From CAYREV01 sp964423345 (GTDB taxonomy: Bacteria; Bacteroidota; Rhodothermia; Balneolales; Balneolaceae): a DNA stretch of 15,768 bases. Below the pieces are notes generated by a model. The model saw only the letters and a list, made by a program, of their open reading frames with translations. It was not told the origin of the DNA and did not search any database. The number at the start of each line of letters is the position of its first letter. Within the stretch, counting starts at the first letter, position 1. Location of the stretch: NCBI GenBank assembly GCA_964423345.1, contig CAYREV010000039.1, forward strand, positions 1 through 15,768. Direction: 5' to 3'. The position numbers and the translations under genes were made by a program. Shown one piece after another: positions 7,643 to 14,766 of the stretch.

Positions 7643-7722
7643 TAAAAGCGTCTTAAGGGCTTAAGACTGGTAGATCCCAAAAGAGCCGGAAGAAATTTTA
7701 TGGGTTTCTTTTATATAAAATT
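7643..7722 (-). promoter_or_regulatory. AT-rich promoter region of the protease gene
   Basis: Three TATA-like boxes face the protease. TTTTATATAAAA (7709-7720) is a perfect palindrome. A second box at 7694-7701 forms, with 7715-7722, an inverted repeat AATTTTAT-N13-ATAAAATT. The third, ACGCTTTTA (7643-7651), is identical over 9 bases to the box before the gene at 1542. Depending on the box used, the leader would be roughly 85 to 155 bases to the ATG at 7534. The true transcription start cannot be decided from sequence. Confidence 0.55.
7650..7667. promoter_or_regulatory. 18-bp perfect palindrome, candidate operator
   Basis: GTCTTAAG-GG-CTTAAGAC has perfect 8-bp arms and a 2-bp spacer. It lies between the two TATA-like boxes at 7694-7720 and the protease start, where a bound protein would block transcription from those boxes. 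One half-site, CTTAAGAC, recurs at 2760-2767 before the HTH_10 regulator. Confidence 0.55.
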
Positions 7723-7803
7723 TGAAGTTAACACTACTTAGGTCGGGGTCGGGTAGGTGGGGCGGCGCGCAGCGGCGGGTGCTTGCGACGTGTAGTCCGG
7801 CAG

Positions 7804-7827
7804 GGTCACGGGGTTTGCGTCGTGACC
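7804..7827 (-). terminator. Hairpin after the heme operon
   Basis: GGTCACG and CGTGACC form a perfect 7-bp stem around a 10-base loop, 22 bases beyond the hemF stop. It is the first strong hairpin after the operon. A T-run is absent, so the terminator role rests on position. Confidence 0.45.
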
Positions 7828-7849
7828 TTGGCGATGGTGTCTCCACGCG

Positions 7850-8629
7850 TCACCACCTCGCCAACGGCGGCAGGCTTGCCAGGAAGGCTGTGGGATCGGC
7901 ACCGGACTCGAACCCGAACCGTGTCCCCTCGTCGTAGACGAGGTTGAACTCGGTGTAGTAGCCCCGGTGGACGAGCTGGATGTGGCGGTCTTCCTCGGTG
8001 TAGGGGGTGTCCTTGCGTCGGTCGAGGATCGGCAGGTAGGCCTCCAGGAACGCCTCTCCGAGGGCGAGAACGAAGGCCAGGTCGGCCTCCAGATCCCCGC
8101 TGTCGAGCCGGTCGAAGAACACGCCCCCCACGCCCCGGTTCCGGTCGCGGTGGGGCAGGCGGTAGTACTCAAGGCACCGCTTGGACCATTCCTGGTAGGG
8201 CCGGTCGTGCTCGGTGCAGACGTCCTCGAGGACACCGTGGAAGTGCTCGGTGTCCTCGGCGTACCTGAACCCCATCGGGTTCAGGTCGACCACACCCCCG
8301 AACCACGCCTCCTCGGCCTCCTCGAACCGCCGCAGGTTCATGTGCACGCTGGGCGCGCGCGGGTTGCGCGGGTGGAGGATCAGGCTCACGCCACCCCCGT
8401 GGAACGCGCGGCCGGTCAGGGGGTTGTCGTCCCCGTGGACGTGGCTGTGGCCGATGGCGGCCTTCTCCATGACCTTGCCCCTGAGCTGCAGGCTTGTGCC
8501 GCCCCCGCCGGCCTCCCGGTCCCACCGGTGGGGCTCGAAGGTGGCGGTGGGCTCGTAGGCCTCGATGGCCTCGGCGATCTCCTCCTGCAACCGGCGGGTC
8601 TCGTCGATGAACGTCTCGAACAGGTCCAT
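7850..8629 (-). CDS. hemF: Oxygen-dependent coproporphyrinogen III oxidase (C-terminally short)
   Basis: Converts coproporphyrinogen III to protoporphyrinogen IX by two oxidative decarboxylations that need O2. The 259 residues follow the family closely: WDREAGGGGTS (36-46), HSHVHG (61-66), GGGVSLILHPRNP (78-90), HMNLR (96-100), WFGGVVDLNP (109-118), HRDRNRGVGGVFFDRL (160-175) and HRGYYTEFNLVYDEGTRFG (221-239). Histidines 96, 131 and 160 match the conserved family histidines. The protein stops at LPPLARW, whereas E. coli HemF (299 residues) continues after its PPLVRW with about 25 more residues ending RDWV. That segment is not found in any frame downstream. The variants GGVVDLNP for GGGxDLTP are also unusual. 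ATG follows the hemE stop by 9 bases, with GAGGT as ribosome site. It is the last gene of the operon. Confidence 0.95.
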   Translation of the reverse strand: MDLFETFIDETRRLQEEIAEAIEAYEPTATFEPHRWDREAGGGGTSLQLRGKVMEKAAIGHSHVHGDDNPLTGRAFHGGGVSLILHPRNPRAPSVHMNLRRFEEAEEAWFGGVVDLNPMGFRYAEDTEHFHGVLEDVCTEHDRPYQEWSKRCLEYYRLPHRDRNRGVGGVFFDRLDSGDLEADLAFVLALGEAFLEAYLPILDRRKDTPYTEEDRHIQLVHRGYYTEFNLVYDEGTRFGFESGADPTAFLASLPPLARW

Positions 8630-8638
8630 CGCTCGACC

Positions 8639-9697
8639 TCACCGAGCCTCGGGCACGGGCGTCTCGGGTACCTGGAAGCGTTGCACGGTGCGGACCATGG
8701 CCTCCACGCTCTCCAGGCGAGCCTTGGGGTGGATGCCGTGGCCCAGGTTGAAGACGTGCCCGGGTAGACCGCAGCCCTCGCGAAGGACCGCGTCTGTTCG
8801 CCGGGCCACCGTGTCGGGGGGCCCGTAGAGGAGGCCGGGATCGAGGTTGCCCTGCACGGCGGCGTGGGGCGCGTGGTGGGCCACGGTGGTCAGCGGCGTG
8901 CGCCAGTCGACGCTGAGCGCCTCGACCTCCAGCTCGGAGAGGGCCGGCAGGAGGTGGGCGGTCCCCTTGGCGAAGTGGATCCGCGCCGCCTGGTCGGGAG
9001 CGACGTGGTCGAGGGCCGCCTGGGTCGGCCCGAGCGCGACATCGCGGTAGTCGGCCAGTGCCAGCGTCTCGGCGTGGGTGTCGAAGAGCTGCACGGCGTC
9101 AGCCCCGGCGCTTGCTTGGGCGGCCAGCTGGTCGCCGGCGACGTCGGCCAGCAAGGCCATGAGGCGCTCGAACGCGTCGGGATGGTCGAGCCGGAACCGG
9201 GAGAGGTGCTCGTAGCGCTTGGGCGAGCCGCCCTCGATCAGGTAGGTGGCCAGGGTGAACGGGGCCCCGGCGAACCCGAGCACGCCACGGTCCGGCAGGG
9301 CCTGGCGCACCGCCCGGACGGCCTCGGCCAGCGCCGGGTAGGCCTCGGCCGGGGAGGGCCGGACAAGCTCGTCGACCTGCTCGGGGTCCCGGATGGGAGC
9401 CTCGACGACCGGGCCGATGCCCTCCTCGTAGGTGACCGGGTGCCCCATGGCCTCGAGGGGGACCAGGATGTCGCTGAAGATGATGGCGGCGTCGAGATCG
9501 AACCGCTCGACCGGTTGCAGGGTGACCCGCTTGGCCAGCTCGGGCGTGTGGCAGACCTCGAGGAAGCCGTGCTCGGCCCGGAGCTTGCGGTACTCGGGCA
9601 GGTAGCGCCCGGCCTGGCGCATGAACCAGACCGGGGGACGGTCGACCGGCAGGCGATCCAACGCGCGGGTCAACCGCTGGCGGTGGGTGAGCCTCAC
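8639..9697 (-). CDS. hemE: Uroporphyrinogen decarboxylase
   Basis: Removes four carboxyl groups from uroporphyrinogen III to give coproporphyrinogen III in the cytoplasm. At 352 residues it has normal family length. The substrate-binding motifs are intact: PPVWFMRQAGRYLPEYR (21-37, with R27 and R31), AAIIFSDILVPLEAMG (70-85, with catalytic D76), FAGAPFTLATYLIEGG (142-157, with Y152), FDTHAE (205-210) and FNLGHGIHP (316-324, with H320). The GTG start at 9697 overlaps the hemL stop in GTGA, with GGAGG 7 bases upstream. The same frame is open for a further 600 bases upstream, but that part lies over hemL and has no HemE-like sequence. It commits the pathway to coproporphyrin rather than to siroheme. 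Confidence 0.96.
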   Translation of the reverse strand: MRLTHRQRLTRALDRLPVDRPPVWFMRQAGRYLPEYRKLRAEHGFLEVCHTPELAKRVTLQPVERFDLDAAIIFSDILVPLEAMGHPVTYEEGIGPVVEAPIRDPEQVDELVRPSPAEAYPALAEAVRAVRQALPDRGVLGFAGAPFTLATYLIEGGSPKRYEHLSRFRLDHPDAFERLMALLADVAGDQLAAQASAGADAVQLFDTHAETLALADYRDVALGPTQAALDHVAPDQAARIHFAKGTAHLLPALSELEVEALSVDWRTPLTTVAHHAPHAAVQGNLDPGLLYGPPDTVARRTDAVLREGCGLPGHVFNLGHGIHPKARLESVEAMVRTVQRFQVPETPVPEAR

Positions 9698-10995
9698 GCG
9701 GGCACCTCCAGGTCGTCGGCGACGCGGGCCAACCGCTCGACGACCGTGTCGAGCACGTCGTCGGTGTGCGCCAGGGTGGGAAACAGGCACTCCACCGGGC
9801 TGGGGGGCAGCAGGACGCCCTGCTCGCGAGCCGCGCGGTGCAGCCGCGCGAAGGCCGCGCGGTGGGCGTCGGTGAGCGTGCCGGCCTGGCGTGGCAGCGG
9901 GTCGGGATGGAACGTGAGCCAGGCGACCGGTCCGGTGGCGCGGACCCGGGCCCCAGCGGGCTCGAGGACCTTGGTGGCGGCCTGGGCGAACCGGTCGACC
10001 CGGTGGTGGAGCCGGTCGAGCCGGTGGGGGTCCTGGTCGAGGACGTCGAGGACCGCGTTGCCGGCGGCCATGGCGATGGCGTTGCCGGACGCGGTGCCGG
10101 CCTGGTAGACGGGTCCCTGGGGGGCCACCAGGTCGCGCAGCTCGGCCCTGCCCCCGTAGGCACCGATCGGCAGGCCGCCGCCGATGGTCTTGCCGATGGT
10201 GACCAGGTCGGGGTCGAGCCCGAACCGCTCGGTGGCGCCTCCCGGACCCAGCCGGGTGCCGGTGACGATCTCGTCGGCCACGAACAGGGCCCCGGCTTCC
10301 CGGCACCGGGCCTGGAGGCGATCGAGGAACGCGGGACGCTGGGGGAGAAGCCCGCTGTTGGCGGGCACGGGCTCGATGATGGCCGCGGCCACCTCGTGGC
10401 CGTGGTCGTCGAAGAACGCGTCCAGGGCCTCGGTATCATCGAGCGGGAGCACGGCGGTGTGCGCGGTGGTGGTGGCGGGCACGCCGGCGCTCTTGCCCGC
10501 CGCGAACACGCCTGCCCCGCTGCCGGCCTTGACCAGCAACGGGTCCCAGTGGCCGTGGTAGCATCCCTCGAACGTGACGATCAGGTCGCGCCCGGTGGCC
10601 CCGCGGGCCAACCGGAGCGCGCTCATGACCGCCTCGGTGCCGCTGTTCACGAACCGCAACCACGCCAGGCCCGGGTGGGCCTCGGCCAACCGCTCGGCCA
10701 GGCGGACCTCCTCGGGGTGCGGGGTCGCGGTGTTCAGGCCGTGGGTCGCGGCGCGCTGGCAGGCGGCGGCCACGCGCTCGTGGCCGTGGCCGAGCAGGAT
10801 GGCCCCGTACGCGCTGACGAGGTCCACGTAGGTGGTCCCCTCGACGTCGGTGACCGCGGCCCCCTCGGCGTGCTGGATGACCGGCGGGGTGCCGCCGATG
10901 GCCTCGTAGGTGCGCACGGGACTGGAGACGCCGCCGGGCATGACCCGGCAGGCTCGCTGGTACAGGCTGGCGTTGGTGTGACGTGTCAGATCCAT
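9694..10995 (-). CDS. hemL: Glutamate-1-semialdehyde 2,1-aminomutase
   Basis: A PLP enzyme that converts glutamate-1-semialdehyde, the HemA product, to 5-aminolevulinate. The 433 residues match the family: MPGGVSSPVRTY (19-30), SAYGAILLGHGH (61-72), FVNSGTEAVMSALRLAR (115-131), FEGCYHGHWDPLLVKAGSG (142-160), the cofactor aspartate D241 (VADEIVTGTR) and the PLP-binding lysine K269 in VTIGKTIGGGLPIGAYGG. Family members more often read DEVMTGFR, so VTGTRLGPGGA is a mild variant. The ATG at 10995 lies 10 bases inside the end of hemB. A GGAGG is only one base away, so start probably depends on translational coupling with hemB. It forms the C5 pathway entry together with hemA. Confidence 0.96.
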   Translation of the reverse strand: MDLTRHTNASLYQRACRVMPGGVSSPVRTYEAIGGTPPVIQHAEGAAVTDVEGTTYVDLVSAYGAILLGHGHERVAAACQRAATHGLNTATPHPEEVRLAERLAEAHPGLAWLRFVNSGTEAVMSALRLARGATGRDLIVTFEGCYHGHWDPLLVKAGSGAGVFAAGKSAGVPATTTAHTAVLPLDDTEALDAFFDDHGHEVAAAIIEPVPANSGLLPQRPAFLDRLQARCREAGALFVADEIVTGTRLGPGGATERFGLDPDLVTIGKTIGGGLPIGAYGGRAELRDLVAPQGPVYQAGTASGNAIAMAAGNAVLDVLDQDPHRLDRLHHRVDRFAQAATKVLEPAGARVRATGPVAWLTFHPDPLPRQAGTLTDAHRAAFARLHRAAREQGVLLPPSPVECLFPTLAHTDDVLDTVVERLARVADDLEVPA

Positions 10996-11972
10996 CCCTC
11001 CTGGAGGGCTTGTCGGGCGTGGTAGGTGATGATCAGATCCGCGCCGGCCCGGTCGAGGCTGGTCAGCGTCTCGCGGACGGCGGCGGCTTCGTCGAGGTGG
11101 CCGGCGTGGGCGGCGGCCTTGAGCATGCTGTACTCCCCGCTGACGTTGTAGGCGGCCACGGGCACGTCGACGGTGTCCCGGACGCGGGCCAGGACGTCGA
11201 GGTAGGGCAAGCCGGGCTTGACCATGACCGCATCCGCGCCCTCCTCGATGTCGCGCTGGGCCATGGTCGGGGCTTGGCGGGCGTTGCGGGGGTCCATCTG
11301 GTAGGTCGACCGGTTGCCGCGTTCCGGCGCGCTGTGCTGGGCGTGACGGAAGGGGCCGTAGAAGGCGCTGTGGTACTTGACCGCGTAGCTGAGGATCGCG
11401 GTGTCCGTGCAACCGGCCTGGTCGAGGGCCTGGCGGATGGCCGCCACGCGGCCGTCCATCATGTCGCTGGGGGCCACCCAGTCGGCCCCGGCCCGGGCGT
11501 AGGTCACAGCGGCCTCGGCCAGGCGGGGCAGGCTGGCGTCGTTGAGCACCCGGCCGTCGTCGGCCAGGACACCGCAGTGCCCGTGGGTCGTGTACGCGCA
11601 CAGGCAGACGTCGGCGATGAGGACGATCTCATCGCCGAACCGGGCCCGCAGCTCGCGCAGGGCCGTGGGCACGGGCCCGTCCGGGTCGGCGGCGGCCCGG
11701 CCCTCGGGGTCGTTGGTCCGCGGGACGCCGAAGAGGAGGAAAGCACGCAGGCCAAGGTCGACACCGGCTTGGATGCGTTTGACGAGCACGTCCGGGCTCA
11801 CCTGGGGGATCCCGGGCATGCTGGGGATCTGTTCATGGCGGCCGGTGCCGGGGAGGACGAAGTGGGGTTCGACGAGCTGGCGTGGGTCGACGCGGGTCTC
11901 GGCCACGACCTCGCGGATCGCGGGCGTGCGGCGCAGGCGGCGGGCTCGGTGGGTGGGTGTCGGCGTGGTCAG
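10986..11972 (-). CDS. hemB: Porphobilinogen synthase (5-aminolevulinate dehydratase), probable CTG start
   Basis: Joins two 5-aminolevulinate molecules to porphobilinogen. The 328 residues include the N-terminal RARRLRRTPAIREVV (9-23), the zinc-type cysteine site DVCLCAYTTHGHCG (121-134; C123, C125 and C133), and the two active-site lysines K199 (SYAVKYHSAFYGPF) and K252 (MVKPGLPYLD). The three cysteines point to a Zn-dependent rather than Mg-dependent enzyme. No ATG, GTG or TTG exists upstream of the conserved RLRR motif in this frame. The best start is CTG at 11972, which overlaps the preceding stop as CTGA and has GAGG 7 bases upstream, the same spacing as three other genes here. A GTG inside EVVAE would cut off conserved sequence. 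It overlaps hemL by 10 bases. Confidence 0.93.
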   Translation of the reverse strand: MTTPTPTHRARRLRRTPAIREVVAETRVDPRQLVEPHFVLPGTGRHEQIPSMPGIPQVSPDVLVKRIQAGVDLGLRAFLLFGVPRTNDPEGRAAADPDGPVPTALRELRARFGDEIVLIADVCLCAYTTHGHCGVLADDGRVLNDASLPRLAEAAVTYARAGADWVAPSDMMDGRVAAIRQALDQAGCTDTAILSYAVKYHSAFYGPFRHAQHSAPERGNRSTYQMDPRNARQAPTMAQRDIEEGADAVMVKPGLPYLDVLARVRDTVDVPVAAYNVSGEYSMLKAAAHAGHLDEAAAVRETLTSLDRAGADLIITYHARQALQEGWI

Positions 11973-13609
11973 GGGATCACCTCGAGGAGGGCCTCGGGGG
12001 TCGGCCGGTCGGGGACGATGGGGTCGATGCCGTGCTCGCGCAGAGCCTGGGCGGTGCTCGGGCCGATGGCGACGAACGCGTCGGCGACGGCGGCGGGATC
12101 GTCGAGGGGCAGGCTGGCGGCGTTGCGGGGGCTCATCACGAGGGCCGCGCGAGCCGGGAGGGTCCCGTCGAGGTCGTCGAGGTCGACGGGCAGGGGCTCG
12201 GTTTCGTACGCGGTCCACCGGAGGACCCTGGCACCCGCGGCCTCCAGGCGCTGGGGGGCCTGGTCGACCGCGTGGTCCCCGAGGGCCAGCAGCACCCGGC
12301 CGGGGTCGGGGGCTTCGAGCCGGATCATCTCGTCGGCCATGGAGGCCGCGGTGTGGTCGGGGGCAACCAGGTGGCAGGGCAGGCCAGCACCCTGGAGGGC
12401 CGCAGCGGTGGCAGGCCCCACGGCGGCCACGTAGGCATCGGGCAGGTCGTCGCCCAGGAGGGCTGCCAGGGGGTCGACGGCTTGCTGGCTGGTGACCCCG
12501 ATCCAGGATACGGCGTCGAGCTGGTCCCGGGTGGGCCCGGTGGCGGGGTCGCTGGGGGTGAACCGGCGCGTGGGGACGGGGATCACGTCCAGCCCGTGGC
12601 CTTGGAGGTGGGCCAGGTACTTGCGGGTCGTGGGCTGGCTGGCGACCACGAGCACCGGCCGGCCCGCGGGTGGCTGTGGCGCCTCGGTTCGGCCGGGGGT
12701 CGCGTCGACCGTCTTCAACCGGTCGGCGGCCTCCCGGGCGAGCTTGGAGGCGTAGCGGCCGTCCAGGTGGAGCCGGTGGACCACCGGGTCGTCGGCCGGC
12801 GTCCACGCGGTGCCGGCATACGTCGATGCCACGTGCCACCGGTCGCCCCGCCACCCGGCCCAGGCTCCCAGGGGAAGGCCGCAGCCACCGCCGAGCTCGC
12901 CGAGCACCGCGCGCTCGAGACGGACCGTCGTGCGGGTCATCGGGTGGTCCAGGGCTGCTGCGGCCTCGGCGGCCTTGCTGGCCTCCCGGGCCTGGACGGC
13001 GATGGCGGCCTGGCCGGGGGCGCACGGGAACCGCTTCAGGTCCAGCCGGTGGACCTCGAGGCCGGCGGTGTCCAGGTCGGCACGGTCGACGGCCACGTAA
13101 GCCATGATCAGCGCGTCGAACCAGCCGTCCCGGAGCTTGCCCAACCGGGTGTCGACGTTGCCGCGGACGTTGACCACGCAGAGGTCCGGCCGCAGGGACA
13201 ACAGCTGGCTCTGGCGCCGGGGACCGCTGGTGGCCACCCGAGCGCCGGGCTTTAGGGGGAGGTCTTCGGCACCGGGGGCGTGGATCCCGGGCCGGAGGAT
13301 CAGGGCGTCCTCGGCGGGGCCCCTGGGCAGGATCGCTGGCAGTGTGAGCCCGGCTTGGCTCTCCAAGGGCAGGTCCTTGAGGCTGTGGACCGCCAGGTCG
13401 ACCTCGCCCTCCACGAGGGCGTGCTCCAGCCGGGCGGTGAACGCACCGGCCACGCCCAGGCGGTGGATGGGGATTGATCGGGTCTCGTCGCCCTGGCTGG
13501 TCAGCGGGACGAGCTGGACCGCGTGGCCGTGCTCGGTCAGCCTCTCGGCGACCTGCTCGGCCTGGGCCTGGGCCAGGCGGCTGGTGCGGGTCCCGACGCG
13601 GAGCGTCAC
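11969..13609 (-). CDS. hemCD: Fused hydroxymethylbilane synthase and uroporphyrinogen III synthase
   Basis: One 546-residue frame encodes two consecutive enzymes. The HemC part (about 1-302) builds the linear tetrapyrrole hydroxymethylbilane. It has LRVGTRTSRLAQAQA (3-17), the catalytic aspartate D79 in VHSLKDLP, NVRGNVDTRLGKLRDG (147-162), and the dipyrromethane-cofactor cysteine C243 in GGGCGLPLGA. A short Pro-rich linker (about 303-317) leads to the HemD part (about 318-546), which closes the ring to uroporphyrinogen III. That part is more variable, as is usual, but shows VTSQQAV (372-378), AAVGPATAAAL (395-405) and AIGPSTAQAL (514-523). No stop or frame change separates the parts. GTG at 13609 overlaps the hemA stop (GTGA) with GGAGG 7 bases upstream. 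The fusion should couple release of an unstable intermediate to its use. Confidence 0.93.
   Translation of the reverse strand: MTLRVGTRTSRLAQAQAEQVAERLTEHGHAVQLVPLTSQGDETRSIPIHRLGVAGAFTARLEHALVEGEVDLAVHSLKDLPLESQAGLTLPAILPRGPAEDALILRPGIHAPGAEDLPLKPGARVATSGPRRQSQLLSLRPDLCVVNVRGNVDTRLGKLRDGWFDALIMAYVAVDRADLDTAGLEVHRLDLKRFPCAPGQAAIAVQAREASKAAEAAAALDHPMTRTTVRLERAVLGELGGGCGLPLGAWAGWRGDRWHVASTYAGTAWTPADDPVVHRLHLDGRYASKLAREAADRLKTVDATPGRTEAPQPPAGRPVLVVASQPTTRKYLAHLQGHGLDVIPVPTRRFTPSDPATGPTRDQLDAVSWIGVTSQQAVDPLAALLGDDLPDAYVAAVGPATAAALQGAGLPCHLVAPDHTAASMADEMIRLEAPDPGRVLLALGDHAVDQAPQRLEAAGARVLRWTAYETEPLPVDLDDLDGTLPARAALVMSPRNAASLPLDDPAAVADAFVAIGPSTAQALREHGIDPIVPDRPTPEALLEVIP
11970..11983 (-). promoter_or_regulatory. 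Ribosome site and CTG start of hemB
   Basis: On the minus strand GAGGTGATCCCCTGA gives GAGG, a 7-base spacer, then CTG overlapping the preceding TGA. The spacing equals that of hemA, hemC and hemE, and no standard start codon is available nearby. This decides the hemB start. Confidence 0.65.
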
Positions 13610-14766
13610 GCGGGGTCCTCCCCGTGGGCAGCTTGGATCAGGTGCTCCTGGCAAGCGTGGGCCAACCGCCCCCGGGCCTGCCGGGCCACGTGGTCCAGGG
13701 TGTCCTGATCGAGCTGGGGGTGGGCCTCGGCCAGCTCGTCCACGAGCGCCTGGACCTCCTCGTCGACCGAGGACCGAAGCGCGGTGATGTGCCCCTCCAG
13801 GCGCTTTTTGGCCTGGCGGGCGCGCTCCCGCTGGAGGACGCGTTCGAGGACCCGCCGGGCCCGGGCGACGTGCTCGTCCTCGAGCAACCGGCCGCGGGCG
13901 ACGCGGGCCAGGTCCCCGAGGGTGCGCAGGTCCAGCCCGGCAAGGGTGGCGATGCTGGGGTCCGCGTTGCGCGGTAGGCCCATGTCGACCACCAGCAGGG
14001 GATCGTCCCGAGGGCCGCGTGCGTCGAGCAGGCGTTGCGCCGTGGAGACCTCGAGCACGGGCGTGTGGCGGGCCCGGGTGCAGAGCACGATCGCGTCGAC
14101 GGCGGGGGGAGCCGTGGTGAACTGACCCCGGTCCCACGCTCTCGCATCGCCGCCGGCCAGCTCCCTGGCGCGCTCCTCGTCCCGGGAGACGACGTGCCGG
14201 ACCCGGCCAGCGCCGAGGCTCTCCCGGGCCGCCCGGGCCATCTGGCCGGTGCCGACCAGCGCCACCCGCGCATCGTCGGGGATCATCGGCTTGGCCAGGT
14301 CGGCCAGGGAGCGGCTGGCCTGGCCCTGCAGGCCGCTGTCGGCGCGGACGGTGCGCGCCATGGCGGTGACCCGTTGGAGCGTCCCGTGGAGCGAGCCGGT
14401 CAGGCGTGCCTGGCCGGCCTGGGATCCAACGGCCCTGCGGAACTGGCCCGGGACCTGGTCCTCGCCGGGGACCAGGGCGTCCAGGGAGGCGGCGACCTCG
14501 GTCAGGTGGCGCAGGGCCTGGAACCCGCAGAAGCGTTCTGCCCCGGGCACGCCGACGGTCCCGGCCAGGGCCTCGGCCAGGGTCTCGGGGGTCTCGGCAT
14601 CGGGGTCCTGGGCGGCCAGGAGCACGCGCTGGCACGTGTTCATCCGGAAAACGGGCACATCCAGCGGTGCAAGCACGCCGTCCTCGTCGAGCGCGTCTTG
14701 TGCCCGTTCGAGGTCCTCGAGCGTGGCGTGGGGCAGCCGCCAGGTCACCAGGGCCAACCCCCTCAC
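13606..14766 (-). CDS. hemA: Glutamyl-tRNA reductase
   Basis: Reduces glutamyl-tRNA(Glu) to glutamate-1-semialdehyde with NADPH, the first committed step of the C5 route. Its 386 residues make it somewhat shorter than common bacterial forms (about 420). Seen are the catalytic cysteine C45 in MNTCQR (usually TCNR), HLTEVAASLDALVPGEDQVPGQFRRA (87-112), SRSLADLAK (151-159), the NADPH-binding VALVGTGQMARAA (168-180), VVDMGLPRNADPS (259-271) and a charged helical C-terminus (about 285-385) for dimer formation. The GTG start at 14766 gives an N-terminus VRGLALVTWRLPHA and overlaps the hemH stop in GTGA, with GGAGG 7 bases upstream. A later GTG six codons on (VTWR) is possible. HemA is often regulated by heme feedback, but nothing in the sequence shows this. 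Confidence 0.94.
   Translation of the reverse strand: MRGLALVTWRLPHATLEDLERAQDALDEDGVLAPLDVPVFRMNTCQRVLLAAQDPDAETPETLAEALAGTVGVPGAERFCGFQALRHLTEVAASLDALVPGEDQVPGQFRRAVGSQAGQARLTGSLHGTLQRVTAMARTVRADSGLQGQASRSLADLAKPMIPDDARVALVGTGQMARAARESLGAGRVRHVVSRDEERARELAGGDARAWDRGQFTTAPPAVDAIVLCTRARHTPVLEVSTAQRLLDARGPRDDPLLVVDMGLPRNADPSIATLAGLDLRTLGDLARVARGRLLEDEHVARARRVLERVLQRERARQAKKRLEGHITALRSSVDEEVQALVDELAEAHPQLDQDTLDHVARQARGRLAHACQEHLIQAAHGEDPA

Noticed and set aside
7661..7846. 61-codon minus-strand frame after hemF
   Set aside because: It crosses the hairpin and the AT-rich promoter and has no conserved features.
7806..7856. 16-residue peptide VVTRGDTIAKVTTQTP overlapping the end of hemF
   Set aside because: The GDTIAKV part looks a little like a biotinyl-domain fragment, but it is too short. 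It does not match the missing HemF C-terminus.
9698..10306. N-terminal extension of the hemE frame
   Set aside because: It lies over hemL and encodes Arg/Pro/Gly-rich shadow sequence. HemE homology begins just after GTG at 9697.
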